A stretch of DNA of 64,000 bases, taken from Dendrophyllia cribrosa. Its lineage: Eukaryota > Cnidaria > Anthozoa > Scleractinia > Dendrophylliidae. The notes beneath the pieces are model-generated. The model was not told the origin of the DNA and did not search any database. It saw only the letters and a list, made by a program, of their open reading frames with translations. Every line of letters begins with the position of its first letter. The first letter of the stretch is position 1. Positions 8,607 through 17,500 of the stretch are shown here, one piece after another. Location: positions 7,610,357-7,674,356 of the forward strand of contig JAJLRJ010000001.1 in NCBI GenBank assembly GCA_024195265.1, read 5' to 3'. The position numbers and the translations under genes are program-made.

Positions 8607-9857
8607 ATGGCTGTGCAACCGAATCTACTTCCATCTCACAGTGAAAAGACACTGGGCGCCATGAAAGCAGAGCGAACCGTCAAGCGCATCACATTCAACC
8701 CTTCTGAGGCCAATCCCGGCGAGACACTGTACGTCTCGGTACCCAAGCTAGGCACTGACGATGTCATTGTGTCCGGCTCGCTGTCCCTGGTGTTTAACAT
8801 CAGCCTAGCCGGCGGTCACGCTAACAACTATCTCGTACAAAATGTTTCTCGGGCCCTGGTAGACAGGTTCGTTGTAAAGTTTGCAGCCACCACTGGCCAG
8901 GACACGGTTGGGTACGATATCTACAAGATCTTCGAAGACCTATTCCTCTCAGCGGATGAGCGGGAAAATATGCTTATGAATGGCATCCAGAGTGTGGATT
9001 TGTGTAAGATTCGCTCTGGTGCTGGCGACAAGAAGACCTCCAGCGTGGATGCAGAGAACAAGCTGGAGACAATATACAAGAATAAGTATCGCATCAAGCT
9101 GGATCATCAAATCTTAACTGATCACGGGATCATATACCCTCAAGCCCTGTATAACGATCTGGTCTTCGAACTAACCCTCGCCCCCGCAAACCAAGTTGTC
9201 CGAAGCTCAGACACAAGCAAGCTCGTGTACAAGCTGGAAAACATCCAGCTGGAGTAAGAGACGATCAGAAGTAAGGAGCTGGCCGACGAGGCAACAAGCA
9301 CTTACACCAGTGGCAAGGAGTTCGCCTATGACCTGGTAATGCGAGATCGGGTGCATCCCTTCTCAAAAAGTGGTGACACTCGGCTGAATCTTCGGGTTAA
9401 CCCACAGCGCCGGTCTCTCAAGGGCATCCTCTTGCTGTTCATCAACCCCTACACGGCTGGTGCCAGGGACTCTGAGAACTATTTCAATCCCGACATCACC
9501 AAAGTGAAGGTCACAGTCAACGGCGTCCCAAACAGGATCTACAACGAGGGCATCAGTGGTACTGATATGTGGAGAGAGATAACCCGACATTTTACCCCAC
9601 ACACGCGAGGCAGGCCTAACATGAACTTGACCAAATATCTCACAGGCAACAAGTTTGGTCTCTGGATTGACCTGCGGTCCATGGCTGACACATCCCTGCA
9701 CGGCGGCGGCCAACGGCTCGTCAACACACAGGATGGCGTGCAACTCGAGATCGAACGAAATGGCACAGGCTCTGGAAACGCACTCTGTCACATCTTCACC
9801 CTCTCAGACTCACAGATGAACATCATGAGCAGGCAGCTGGAATCTGTACAGTACTAA
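8607..9857 (+). pseudogene. Major capsid protein (double jelly-roll), interrupted by one in-frame stop
   Basis: The Polinton/adintovirus major capsid protein, which forms the trimeric capsomers of the icosahedral shell. The N-terminal half runs from the ATG at 8607 (box ending at 8606) to a TAA at 9255-9257, codon 217. The frame then stays open in the same phase to 9857, total 417 codons, which suits the family. Recognisable blocks are LYVSVPKLG and LVDRFVVKF early, YKLENIQLE before the stop, and FAYDLVMRD, RRSLKGILLLF, DLRSMAD and DGVQLEIER after it, ending near SDSQMNIM. The second half has no TATATAC box. I treat the stop as a nonsense mutation in one gene. Without readthrough no complete capsid protein would be made. 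Confidence 0.85.
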
Positions 9858-9918
9858 GTAAACGCATACACACGCACAACACACGAACAACACACGCAAC
9901 GCACAATACACGTACGTA

Positions 9919-9930
9919 TTATATACCCAC
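9919..9930 (+). promoter_or_regulatory. TATATACCCAC box, ATPase gene
   Basis: TTATATACCCAC lies 7 bp upstream of the ATG at 9938, after a CACAC-rich spacer that follows the capsid gene. Confidence 0.75.
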
Positions 9931-9937
9931 CAGCCCC

Positions 9938-10697
9938 ATGGCCACAAGAAACAAGATCAACTTCTATCCCAAACCGGCTCCTCTGCCATCCACCAGACCT
10001 CTATCACACCATGAAATACAAAGACTTCTGGTAAAGGCCCCCTCCCCTCCAACACATGAACCAATTGTTTGCAACCCAACTAATATAGGTGTTGGGTATG
10101 GACCCAAGAAAGCTGCCATTCAATGCACTAATCGTGGGCCCCACTAACTCTGGCAAGACACAGTATCTTCTCTCCCAACTGCGAGGCCCTTTTAGGGGTT
10201 GTTTTGATTACATCGTTTTATTCTGCCCCACATTTGTCAAGAACAAGACATACGATGGCTTCGTGGACCGCGACCCGCACATCTTCGTCATCGTCTGCCA
10301 ACAGCACGAGATCGAAGACTGGTTGAGGCTGGCGAGCTTTTTTTTCACATGCACCAACACTTTATTCATTCTCGATGACTGCGCCGCCTCCAAAGATGTC
10401 AAAGGTCGAACGGGCCAGCTGGTCAATCTTGGGTTCAGCGCAAGGCATGACGGCATATCCGTGTGGGTCTTGACCAAGCAGATAACCAGCATTGCAAAGC
10501 CATATCGTGACAACATTGCAGCGATCGTGCTCTTTTACACGCCATCCAGCAAGACAACCAAAGCCATATTCGAAGATTATGCCGGCGAGCTCTCCCACGA
10601 GGAGTACAAAGAGTTTATCGCAAGGCTCAAATCCCGCAAGTTCTCCCACCTGGTTTTCTCTCTGAGACACCCGTATGGAATTGAGTACAAAGTTTAA
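9938..10697 (+). pseudogene. FtsK/HerA-type genome packaging ATPase, frameshifted near the N-terminus
   Basis: A motor ATPase that pumps DNA into the capsid in Polintons and related viruses. The main domain lies at 10089-10697: Walker A GPTNSGKT (residues 17-24 of that frame), Walker B LFILDD (92-97), then the conserved NLGFSARHDG segment. The ATG with a promoter box is at 9938, and its frame encodes a proline-rich N-terminus that ends out of phase at 10147. The two frames overlap around 10089-10110, where a one-base shift is needed to join them. Alternatively translation starts at 10089 or 10098 and the first frame is separate, but no box precedes that site. The ATPase identity is secure; intactness is doubtful. 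Confidence 0.85.
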
Positions 10698-10745
10698 ACA
10701 CGGGCACACAACCACGTAAATAATGAATTACACAAATATACGGTA

Positions 10746-10754
10746 CATATATAC
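10746..10754 (+). promoter_or_regulatory. CATATATAC box
   Basis: It lies 5 bp upstream of the ATG at 10760. Confidence 0.7.
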
Positions 10755-10759
10755 AAGCC

Positions 10760-10996
10760 ATGAATGCGCCAACAAGGCTACACAAACTGTGTGTTTCACA
10801 GCTTTTGGATGAATTGCACAAACACACACTTGAGGCGCAAAACAAAATTATCAAAGCCGCTGGTGAGGAAGATCTGCGCCTCATGCTTCTCAACAGATAT
10901 CCATTGCGGTTGAATTCTATGCCAGACACCATGGCGGGGCTTATACGCGAGCTTGAAACCATTTTGCCAGACATCAAGAGAATTATTGCAAAATAA
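10760..10996 (+). CDS. Small helical protein, unknown
   Basis: A 78-aa, predominantly helical protein with no family I recognise. The start is supported by a CATATATAC box. The TAA stop (10994-10996) lies inside an AATAAA sequence (10992-10997), so the stop codon and a possible poly(A) signal coincide. The next gene's box begins about 10 bp later, showing how tightly the units are packed. The position next to the ATPase suggests a late or virion-related role, but nothing in the sequence shows it. Confidence 0.7.
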   Translation: MNAPTRLHKLCVSQLLDELHKHTLEAQNKIIKAAGEEDLRLMLLNRYPLRLNSMPDTMAGLIRELETILPDIKRIIAK

Positions 10997-11006
10997 AAAA
11001 CAAACA

Positions 11007-11018
11007 CATATGTATACC
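11007..11018 (+). promoter_or_regulatory. CATATGTATACC box
   Basis: It lies 3 bp upstream of the tandem ATGATG at 11022. The ATG inside the box (11010) is in the same frame but is probably not transcribed. Confidence 0.65.
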
Positions 11019-11021
11019 CTG

Positions 11022-11648
11022 ATGATGGCAGAAGCTGCTGAAGATCAGTTCGACTTGAACGAAGTAATGCAGATGCTGGAGGCCACCCCTGGTGCCGAAC
11101 CTCCCACAGGGCTAATTGGTGACAATGGCATTCCTGCCAAACGTGAGAAGCTTGCAATCCTTGTTTCAACTGGCAAGGCAAAAGAAGCTAGCGGCGTACA
11201 GCTCACACACGATCGTGTGGCGCGGCTGTCAGACAAGGACGTTGAGAAGTACTGCAAAAGGTACGAGGCCTACGTCGGCAGCAAGACGACCGAATCCCTA
11301 ATTGATTCCACTATCATGCTCGCGACCAAAGGCATTGGCCTGGTGGCCACGATTGATGATGCCAATGAGTTGCAGCAAGAAATCAAGAACAACTACATCA
11401 TCAACCATGAGCTGGCAAATCTTGCTGGGGATCTTGCCCTGCGATGCGGACGATGGCTGGCGCTTACCATTGCTGCTCTCATCACAACAAAACACATCAA
11501 GTTTGAACGAGATCCTGACAAGGCTGACTTAATTGTTTTGGAACCCCCACCCCAACCCACACATCCAATCAGAGACAGTGAAGGTTATCCACTTGAGGGC
11601 TTTGATGAAGTTGGGCTGGGACCTGTGTTGACCTCGCAGGAACCTTGA
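11022..11648 (+). CDS. Recurrent Polinton protein, function unknown
   Basis: About 208 aa. It has an acidic N-terminus, a central LSDKDVEKYCKRYEAYVG motif, a helical Ala/Leu-rich part with a hydrophobic stretch (RWLALTIAALITTKHIKF) and a Pro-rich tail. I recognise the type (D-V-E-K-x-x-x-RYEA) from other cnidarian Polintons, where it is uncharacterised. The frame is open further upstream, but the TATA-like box at 11007-11018 makes the tandem ATG at 11022/11025 the likely start. After the stop the short direct repeat GGAACCTG(A/G)CTGGAACCTGG fills 11649-11680. A membrane-associated or minor virion role is speculation. Confidence 0.75.
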   Translation: MMAEAAEDQFDLNEVMQMLEATPGAEPPTGLIGDNGIPAKREKLAILVSTGKAKEASGVQLTHDRVARLSDKDVEKYCKRYEAYVGSKTTESLIDSTIMLATKGIGLVATIDDANELQQEIKNNYIINHELANLAGDLALRCGRWLALTIAALITTKHIKFERDPDKADLIVLEPPPQPTHPIRDSEGYPLEGFDEVGLGPVLTSQEP

Positions 11649-11710
11649 AGGAACCTGACTGGAACCTGGCTGGAACCTGGCAGCTTACTTATCACAAGAT
11701 AAATTAAAAA

Positions 11711-11727
11711 ATCATATATATACCCAC
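11711..11727 (+). promoter_or_regulatory. ATCATATATATACCCAC box (best example)
   Basis: It ends 1 bp before the ATG at 11729 and has the fullest form of the motif shared by the element's genes. Confidence 0.8.
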
Positions 11728-11728
11728 G

Positions 11729-12205
11729 ATGGCCACACCACTCGAGACGATCCCTGAAGAAACTCAAACCCCAACTCCAACACCTGCCCGTGTTACCTCT
11801 GAGATCCCGAAAACAAAGCCTGCAACAGAAAAGAACCCCGGCCGCGTTGCTTCTGGCAAAAGGCTAGCAGAACGCAACCGCCTGGCCCGTGAAGCAAAGA
11901 AAAAGGCCGAAGAACAAAAGCCTGCACCATCAACAATAAGTGAAAACAATTCTGCAACAAGTGACACAACAAGTGACACAACAAGTGACAGCAACAACAA
12001 CTCAATCCTTTATATTCTGGGGGTTGCAGGGTTGGTTGTATCTGCTGCTGGTGTTTATTACCAACGCGAAGCCATAATGCAAAGGTTCGGACGCAAATCA
12101 AACACCACACCGGCAACACCAGCAGCCACACCCCCAAAAAACACACTCCCAGCAACACCCCCATCTCGAATTCCGGTAAGACAAGGAATTAAAAAAATGG
12201 AATAA
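11729..12205 (+). CDS. Single-pass membrane protein with basic helix
   Basis: A 158-aa protein. It has a Thr/Pro-rich N-terminus, a basic stretch NPGRVASGKRLAERNRLARE followed by a charged helix, a Ser/Thr/Asn linker with the repeated SDTTSDTT segment, a membrane segment near residues 92-110 (ILYILGVAGLVVSAAGVYY) and a Thr/Pro/Ala-rich tail. This layout, an R/K-rich GKRLAE motif followed by one membrane helix, recurs in Polintons as a small uncharacterised protein. The start is fixed by the strongest box in the element. The TAA stop lies inside AATAAA (12201-12206). Confidence 0.8.
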   Translation: MATPLETIPEETQTPTPTPARVTSEIPKTKPATEKNPGRVASGKRLAERNRLAREAKKKAEEQKPAPSTISENNSATSDTTSDTTSDSNNNSILYILGVAGLVVSAAGVYYQREAIMQRFGRKSNTTPATPAATPPKNTLPATPPSRIPVRQGIKKME

Positions 12206-12210
12206 AAAAA

Positions 12211-12224
12211 TCATATATATACTG
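12211..12224 (+). promoter_or_regulatory. TCATATATATACTG box
   Basis: It lies 4 bp upstream of the ATG at 12229, overlapping the AATAAA-A tail of the previous gene. Confidence 0.75.
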
Positions 12225-12228
12225 CGCC

Positions 12229-12449
12229 ATGAATCTTTTCAAGGTTGCGATGACTGGTGCTGCAATCGGAGGTGTGATTCTTTTTTGGGGGGATGTAACG
12301 TGGCCGCCTTTGAAACAATTCTCAGCTTGTTAATGAACAGGCACAACGAGCCGCCCAAGTATGTGTTCGTGCCCGCGCCCGAGCCAGTGCCCGAGGCCGA
12401 GCCCGAGGCCGAGCCCGAGACCGAGACCGAGACCGAGACAGAAAAATAA
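12229..12449 (+). pseudogene. Small membrane protein with Pro/Glu tail, frameshifted
   Basis: The ATG at 12229 follows a strong box and encodes a hydrophobic Gly/Ala/Val-rich segment (FKVAMTGAAIGGVILF). That frame ends at 12333. Another frame, open through the T6G6 run at 12281-12292, continues as AAFETILSLLMNRHNEPPKYV and then a regular Pro-Glu / Glu-Thr repeat tail to a TAA at 12447-12449, itself inside AATAAA. A one-base change in the homopolymer would split a single gene of about 73 aa this way. It could be a sequencing or assembly indel. If the second frame is used alone, an ATG at 12333 exists but has no box. Confidence 0.6.
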
Positions 12450-12453
12450 AAAA

Positions 12454-12468
12454 ATCATATGTATACTG
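12454..12468 (+). promoter_or_regulatory. ATCATATGTATACTG box
   Basis: It lies 10 bp upstream of the ATG at 12479. Confidence 0.7.
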
Positions 12469-12478
12469 CACACAAACA

Positions 12479-12700
12479 ATGTCTGACAACAAGCTTGTGA
12501 AGTCTATCCTCGACGCCGCAACAATCACTGGCCTTGTCGCCGGTATTGGTTGGATTGGGAAAAAGACCATTAAAGAAAACTTCACTGCCGACCCAAGTGC
12601 GAGTTTGATGAATTATGTCAAGTTCACAGCCGTCATGGCTGGCACCATCGCACTGAAGAAATATCTCGAGGACCAGAAAATCCTCCCAGACAACTTGTAA
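12479..12700 (+). CDS. Small two-helix membrane protein
   Basis: A 73-aa protein with two hydrophobic segments (about residues 14-28, ATITGLVAGIGWIGKK, and 47-60, VKFTAVMAGTIALKKYL), each ending in basic residues, and a short polar tail. I recognise the pattern, especially NYVKFTxVMAGxIALKxYLEDQKILP, as a common small Polinton protein of cnidarians with no known role. The start is supported by the box at 12454-12468. The next gene starts 25 bp after the stop. Membrane location is inferred from composition. Confidence 0.75.
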   Translation: MSDNKLVKSILDAATITGLVAGIGWIGKKTIKENFTADPSASLMNYVKFTAVMAGTIALKKYLEDQKILPDNL

Positions 12701-12702
12701 AA

Positions 12703-12715
12703 CCATATGTATACA
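12703..12715 (+). promoter_or_regulatory. CCATATGTATACA box
   Basis: It begins 3 bp after the previous stop and lies 10 bp upstream of the ATG at 12726. Confidence 0.7.
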
Positions 12716-12725
12716 CACGACCACA

Positions 12726-13163
12726 ATGGCCTCGATTGCAATAATGGCCCTTGGCGCTGTTCTTAATGCGGCAGCTTTCACTGGCGGCAATTATCTCGCG
12801 AAATATCTGTCTGGTGATAACGGGAAGGCAGCAATGGATGAGAAAATCCGACATGACCACGCCCTGGAACAATACCAAGCTGCTTACGCCAAATACCAGA
12901 AGGACCGCACCAAGATCCTCGACTGGATTGCAGCCAGCGATCGGATTAAACACCAAGCTAGCAAAAACTTCCAAACCACTGACCAAGCCCTGGTCTTGTA
13001 TAACCAGATGCACCAAACACAACCAGATAAACAAATCAAAGACTACAAAGAGCCTGTCTTCTCGGACTTCTACAAGCCCAGTCCACAACAGCAGAATGGC
13101 GAACTTGCGTTCATTGGAGGCACCCTGCTTGCGGGTGGGTATGCGGCTTATCGCTTTCTTTAA
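12726..13163 (+). CDS. Membrane protein with N- and C-terminal hydrophobic ends
   Basis: A 145-aa protein. It has a hydrophobic N-terminus (IAIMALGAVLNAAAFTGGNYLAKYL), a central charged helical region with regularly spaced Tyr and Lys (EQYQAAYAKYQKDRTKILDWI) and a C-terminal hydrophobic segment (LAFIGGTLLAGGYAAYRFL). The FTGGNYLxKYLSGDN block is one I associate with Polinton proteins of cnidarians, where it is uncharacterised. The box at 12703-12715 supports the start. The TAA stop is directly followed by a perfect A/T palindrome (13161-13180). Confidence 0.78.
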   Translation: MASIAIMALGAVLNAAAFTGGNYLAKYLSGDNGKAAMDEKIRHDHALEQYQAAYAKYQKDRTKILDWIAASDRIKHQASKNFQTTDQALVLYNQMHQTQPDKQIKDYKEPVFSDFYKPSPQQQNGELAFIGGTLLAGGYAAYRFL

Positions 13164-13180
13164 TTTTTTTAAAAAAATTA
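13161..13180. terminator. A/T palindrome after a stop codon
   Basis: TAATTTTTTTAAAAAAATTA, a perfect 20-bp palindrome, sits at the stop codon of the gene at 12726 and directly before the next promoter box. Transcript end or hairpin function is possible but unproven. Confidence 0.35.
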
Positions 13181-13182
13181 AA

Positions 13183-13196
13183 CACATATATATACC
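13183..13196 (+). promoter_or_regulatory. CACATATATATACC box
   Basis: It ends directly before the ATG at 13197. Confidence 0.75.
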
Positions 13197-13553
13197 ATGG
13201 CTTCACCCTTTTCTGAAGAAGATCGTTGCGCCTTTATGAAAGTGTTGAGCCTTTTACCAGCATCCCCCTCAGATAAATTCAACAAGGAACTATCGAAAAT
13301 ACGTCGGGAACTTGCTGAAAAAAGTGATGATGCAGACCACGTAGTATCAGTAACAATCTTCTCGTTTCAAGAATGTAAGGAAATAGACCGAGCAAAGCAG
13401 AAAATGAATGAACTAGCTAGAAACATTTATCTCAACCTTTTAAAACAAATTGATGAGTACGAAGAAGCTGCTAACAGAGTTGCTGAAGAGCTGCGCCTTT
13501 TCTTTGCACAGCATGGTCGTGAGTCGCATAAGGCATATTTCACCGATTCATAA
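13197..13553 (+). CDS. Helical protein, unknown
   Basis: A 118-aa, highly charged, all-helical-looking protein with no recognised family. Residues about 25-60 and 70-110 resemble two amphipathic helices. The start lies directly after a strong TATATATACC box, and the next gene's ATG lies 18 bp after the stop, so it is expressed like the other genes. It sits between small membrane-protein genes and the integrase gene. A coiled-coil or DNA-associated role is possible but not shown. Confidence 0.65.
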   Translation: MASPFSEEDRCAFMKVLSLLPASPSDKFNKELSKIRRELAEKSDDADHVVSVTIFSFQECKEIDRAKQKMNELARNIYLNLLKQIDEYEEAANRVAEELRLFFAQHGRESHKAYFTDS

Positions 13554-13556
13554 ACT

Positions 13557-13569
13557 CAATATATACCCC
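13557..13569 (+). promoter_or_regulatory. TCAATATATACCC box, integrase gene
   Basis: It lies 1 bp upstream of the integrase ATG at 13571 and starts 4 bp after the previous stop codon. Confidence 0.75.
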
Positions 13570-13570
13570 T

Positions 13571-14560
13571 ATGGAGACGAAACTCTCTAAGATCTATTAC
13601 AGCCCGAAAGGGTATTGGAAAGGGCTTGCTGCTGTCAAAAAGCTAGCTGCAGCGGCCAAGGTCTCTGATGATGTCGCAAAGAAATGGCTGGTCAAACAAG
13701 CCCTTTGGCAAGTTTACCTCCCAGCGCCACGCCATATCCCCCGCCCCAAGTTTGATGTTTCATCACCCAATGCAGTGCATCAAGCAGATCTTCTCTTCCT
13801 GCCCCACGACAAACTTCCACACGGGAGAAAGGTTTACAAATACGCATTAACCCTTGTGGATGTGGCTAGCCGATACAAAGCAGCAGAACCTCTAACTTCG
13901 AAAGAGTCTGAAGAAGTCTCAAGGGCATTTCAGAAGATTTACAGACGTGGGCCTTTGAAATGGCCGCAACTCTTGCAAGTTGACCCTGGGAAAGAGTTTA
14001 TGGGGGTTGTGACAAAAGAGATGGGGGACAACAAAACAACCATTCGTCGCGGACGGGTTGATATCCACAGAGACCAAGCAATTGTGGAGAGATTCAACCG
14101 AACCCTGGCTGAAAGGTTGTTTGGTTATCAGTATGCCGTTGAAATGAATATGCCCTCTGGCCGTTCGACTGCTTGGGTTAAAAGGCTGCCAGATGTTGTC
14201 TCGGCCTTGAACAATGAAGTAACAAGACTCACTGGCAAGAAGCCAAAGGATGCAATCAAAGAGAAAGCAATATCCTCCAAGCCTGCGACTCCATATGCTA
14301 GGCCTGTTGGGGTGAATGAGAAGAAGCTCCCACCCAGGGTGAGTGTGAGATATCTTTATTACCCCGGTGAACTTGAGGGTGGTGGTAGGCGTGCAACTGA
14401 TCCCATCTGGTCTTTGAAGGTCTACAACATTGAGAGAGTTGTCACCAAACCAGATGCACCTGTCGTATATTATCTCTACGACGGCCCTAAGAGAGGGTTT
14501 GTTCGTGAGGAGTTGATGATTGTGCCGCCTGGCACTCAGTTACCACCGGCTGGACTCTAG
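13571..14560 (+). CDS. Retroviral-type DDE integrase
   Basis: A 329-aa integrase that inserts the element into the host genome. The rve catalytic triad is visible: D73 (HQADLLF), D138 (LQVDPGKEF) and E173 (QAIVERFNRT), with 34 residues between the second D and the E. The N-terminal region (residues 1-60) is helical and ends in a PAPRHIPRPKF linker. The C-terminal part (about 240-320) contains SVRYLYYPGE and KVYNIERVV...YYLYDGP, like the SH3/chromo-type tail of Polinton integrases. It is the only large core gene here with no visible break and has its own promoter box. It ends 6 bp before the convergent polymerase gene. Identity is secure; activity is plausible. Confidence 0.93.
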   Translation: METKLSKIYYSPKGYWKGLAAVKKLAAAAKVSDDVAKKWLVKQALWQVYLPAPRHIPRPKFDVSSPNAVHQADLLFLPHDKLPHGRKVYKYALTLVDVASRYKAAEPLTSKESEEVSRAFQKIYRRGPLKWPQLLQVDPGKEFMGVVTKEMGDNKTTIRRGRVDIHRDQAIVERFNRTLAERLFGYQYAVEMNMPSGRSTAWVKRLPDVVSALNNEVTRLTGKKPKDAIKEKAISSKPATPYARPVGVNEKKLPPRVSVRYLYYPGELEGGGRRATDPIWSLKVYNIERVVTKPDAPVVYYLYDGPKRGFVREELMIVPPGTQLPPAGL

Positions 14561-14566
14561 CGCAGG

Positions 14567-17500
14567 CTAGTGTATGTCTTTATGTCCGTATGCCAGCGTG
14601 TGGACACCATCATCCTTGATCCAGCGCTTGGAGTCAAAGGGTGACAGTGTTGTCTTGTTGAGATGCTCGCCGAAGATCTGATGGTCTTTGCTTCGAAGCC
14701 TGTCCATCCCGTGCTTGAAGGATTGCCTGCTGAAGAGCGCATCCTTGTAATTTTGGTGTTTAATCTCCTTCTTCGTAACAACCTTGGTCGTGCCCTTCGC
14801 CTTCTTGATGTTTTTGTCACCCTCGAGAAGGATTGAGTACATCTTTGATCGCAGCGCGATAACCTCCGAGATCGGCTTGCCTGCACACTCATCCTTCATC
14901 TTGCCGATTACCTTCTTGTTTACTTGACTGTGCAAGGGATGGTCATTGGGATACTCGCTCGTGTCATAGTGCCAGAGACTGCGCCTCATGTCTTCGTAGA
15001 TGTCCTCCGTCTTGATCTCGAGTAGGAGAGAGTCTGTGTCGGTGTAGAGTAGCTCACACCGTGCGCCGTACTTGTACTTCAGGTGCTGGTAATAGAACCT
15101 GTACATCAAGGTTTTGGAGAGATCGAGGATGCACATACCCGTGTATACTGGCCTGTTCATCAGGATTCTGTCTTTATGCATCTGGATGCCGGCAAGGCTG
15201 TCACTAAAGACAGTTGCTCTTGCGAAAAGTGGGCTGGATAGGAGCTTCCGGAGTTTTATCTCCTCGTTGGCTCGTACGAGCTTGACAACGGTTCGATTTC
15301 TGAGGTTCTCCATTGTCTTACCGAAGACGGAGTTGTTCATCAGCTTGAAGAAGTCCTTCTCAAACTGTGACTTGGCCTGCTTCCTGAGCTCGGTGTTCAA
15401 GGTGATGTATGGTTCCATCCAGTCCTTCTGGTCGAAGGAGAGAACGTTATGCACCCTCTTCAGTTTCATACCGAGCTCGAGATAGAGCTGGAGATTGCGG
15501 TAGTAGAGGACATAGTTCTTCTTATCTCTCAGGGTGAGGAGTAGATTTTTGGTTCTGTCCTTCCCTAGATTCAGCTCTCTTGCAAGGGCTAGTTGGTAGG
15601 GCGACATCCACTCTTCTGGGACCTCTGTGCTCTCTGGGGCGAGAGGGTAAGAGTTGTGCTCGTCATGCAACTCCTCTGGATACTCCAGGTCCACCTCGAG
15701 AATGCATCCTCTCTTTCTGTCTGGCTGCAAGCTCATAATTTGTTTTTCAGTGGGCATAACGCGCGCCCATGAGAAATTGCCAACTGGGAGAGGCTGGCTC
15801 ATGGCCCAACCATAGAGGTTGTTTGCGTCGAGGTAGTGAATGTAAGTAGTCTCTTCCTCTGGATTGTAGTCTTGCAGATATGGATTGTTTGCCTTGCAGT
15901 GGCGCTTCATCTCTGTTGATATGCCGCCCCGCATTCCCTTCTCGATGAAGAGATACATGTTGTAGTCGGTTAGGAGTTCGAGCTGGATTCCCGTGTGTTT
16001 GAGTAGCGCGTCCCAACTCAGACCAGGACTTGTGTAGTAGTGCGCAGGGTCAAGACCGTAGTGCTTGAGACATGTCTTTCGGAAGTTCTCAAACACATCC
16101 GCGAGGAGAACTGTGTCTGTTGCCAGATAGAGATCGTGGTACTGCCCGAGATTCTCGCATTCGAATGCTTCCCAGACTTGCCTGGCATGTTCGTAGTCTT
16201 TATCGTCTATACCAGACTTTGTGAGCTTGCTGTAGAAAGCCTCTTTAGGCGGGAGAGATGTCTCGTTGAATCTCTCAAAGGAGTCCATGTACTCATAGGG
16301 ATAAATGCCCTTGCGGAGTAATAGACCTCTTTTGGCTTGGTTAGTTATAAGCCGCTTTGTGATATCGAAGTCCTCTTGCTTGTTGGAGCCTAGAAGATTG
16401 TCTAGGCTAGAGCACATGAACTGCAAGCTATCAATGAACCTGAGTCTGCCGAGAGAGAATGAGATGTATTTCTCCATATTGTTTGGAATACATCTCAGAT
16501 TGGGTGTGCCCTCGATCTCGGCGATGTGCTGCATCAGATGGTGAGCGTCGTAGCCTTTCAGATTATGAAAGACAACCGGAATGATTGTTTTCTTTGGGTC
16601 GATGCGGAAGTAGCTCCGGTTACACACATTGTGGGCTGCGCCGCGATACTTACCAGTTATGTGGCAGTGATCTCTGACAGCATCTCTGAATTGTGGGCGT
16701 AAAAGAGGCTGGCCACATTCAATGCAGTCACTGTTATCTTCAGCATCGTCTGGCTTAGGCTGCCTCTTAGCCCACTTGCCGTCATCTGGTTTGAATCGAT
16801 TGTAGAGTTCGAAAAAGCAAGGTATTCGGCTACCAGGATATTTTGTGTGCCTGTGAGCCTTGCCGATGTATTCACCCGTGTCTGAGTGAAAGAAATCGAC
16901 CTCATCACGTTGGTTGTACTTGACAAGGTCCTTCTTGCAGATGTGGCAAATGGTTGCGGTGTAGAAGTCATGCCGGTCTTGCCCTGTCATTTGCAGCGGC
17001 ACCTCCTGCTTGAGTGTTTCCCTTAACTCGAGTTCAGTTTCAACAAGAGCATCAAGAAACCTTTGCACACAGTCTTCACCACGGTAAAGGAAGTCTTTCA
17101 CCACCTCTCCATCAGATCGCATGGCTATGAAGGAGAAGCCACAGGGTTTGTGGATCTCTGTCTGTGTTGTGCTGCTTTTACCGGGTGCTGGTATGCATGT
17201 GTCAACCTTCTCGATGATGCTCTTGCTGTCAGCGTAGATGATAAACGGTGCCTTCATCTGCCTCTGGTAGTTTGTGAACTGCAGAGTGTTTCTGCCTTTC
17301 TCAGGCATATCGATTCTTGTTGGGCGAGAGGCGGCTCCTATGCATAGAGTGCGGTGTTTCTCGAGGACTCTTTCCGATGTGTAGCCCTGCAAGCACCTAG
17401 TGCAGAAGTGCAAACGGTGGCCAATGCATTGTTGTTGGCTATAAAGAAGCCTGCTTAGGCTCTTTATGTAGCAGTAGTGAAACTTCGTATTGCCAGTGTG

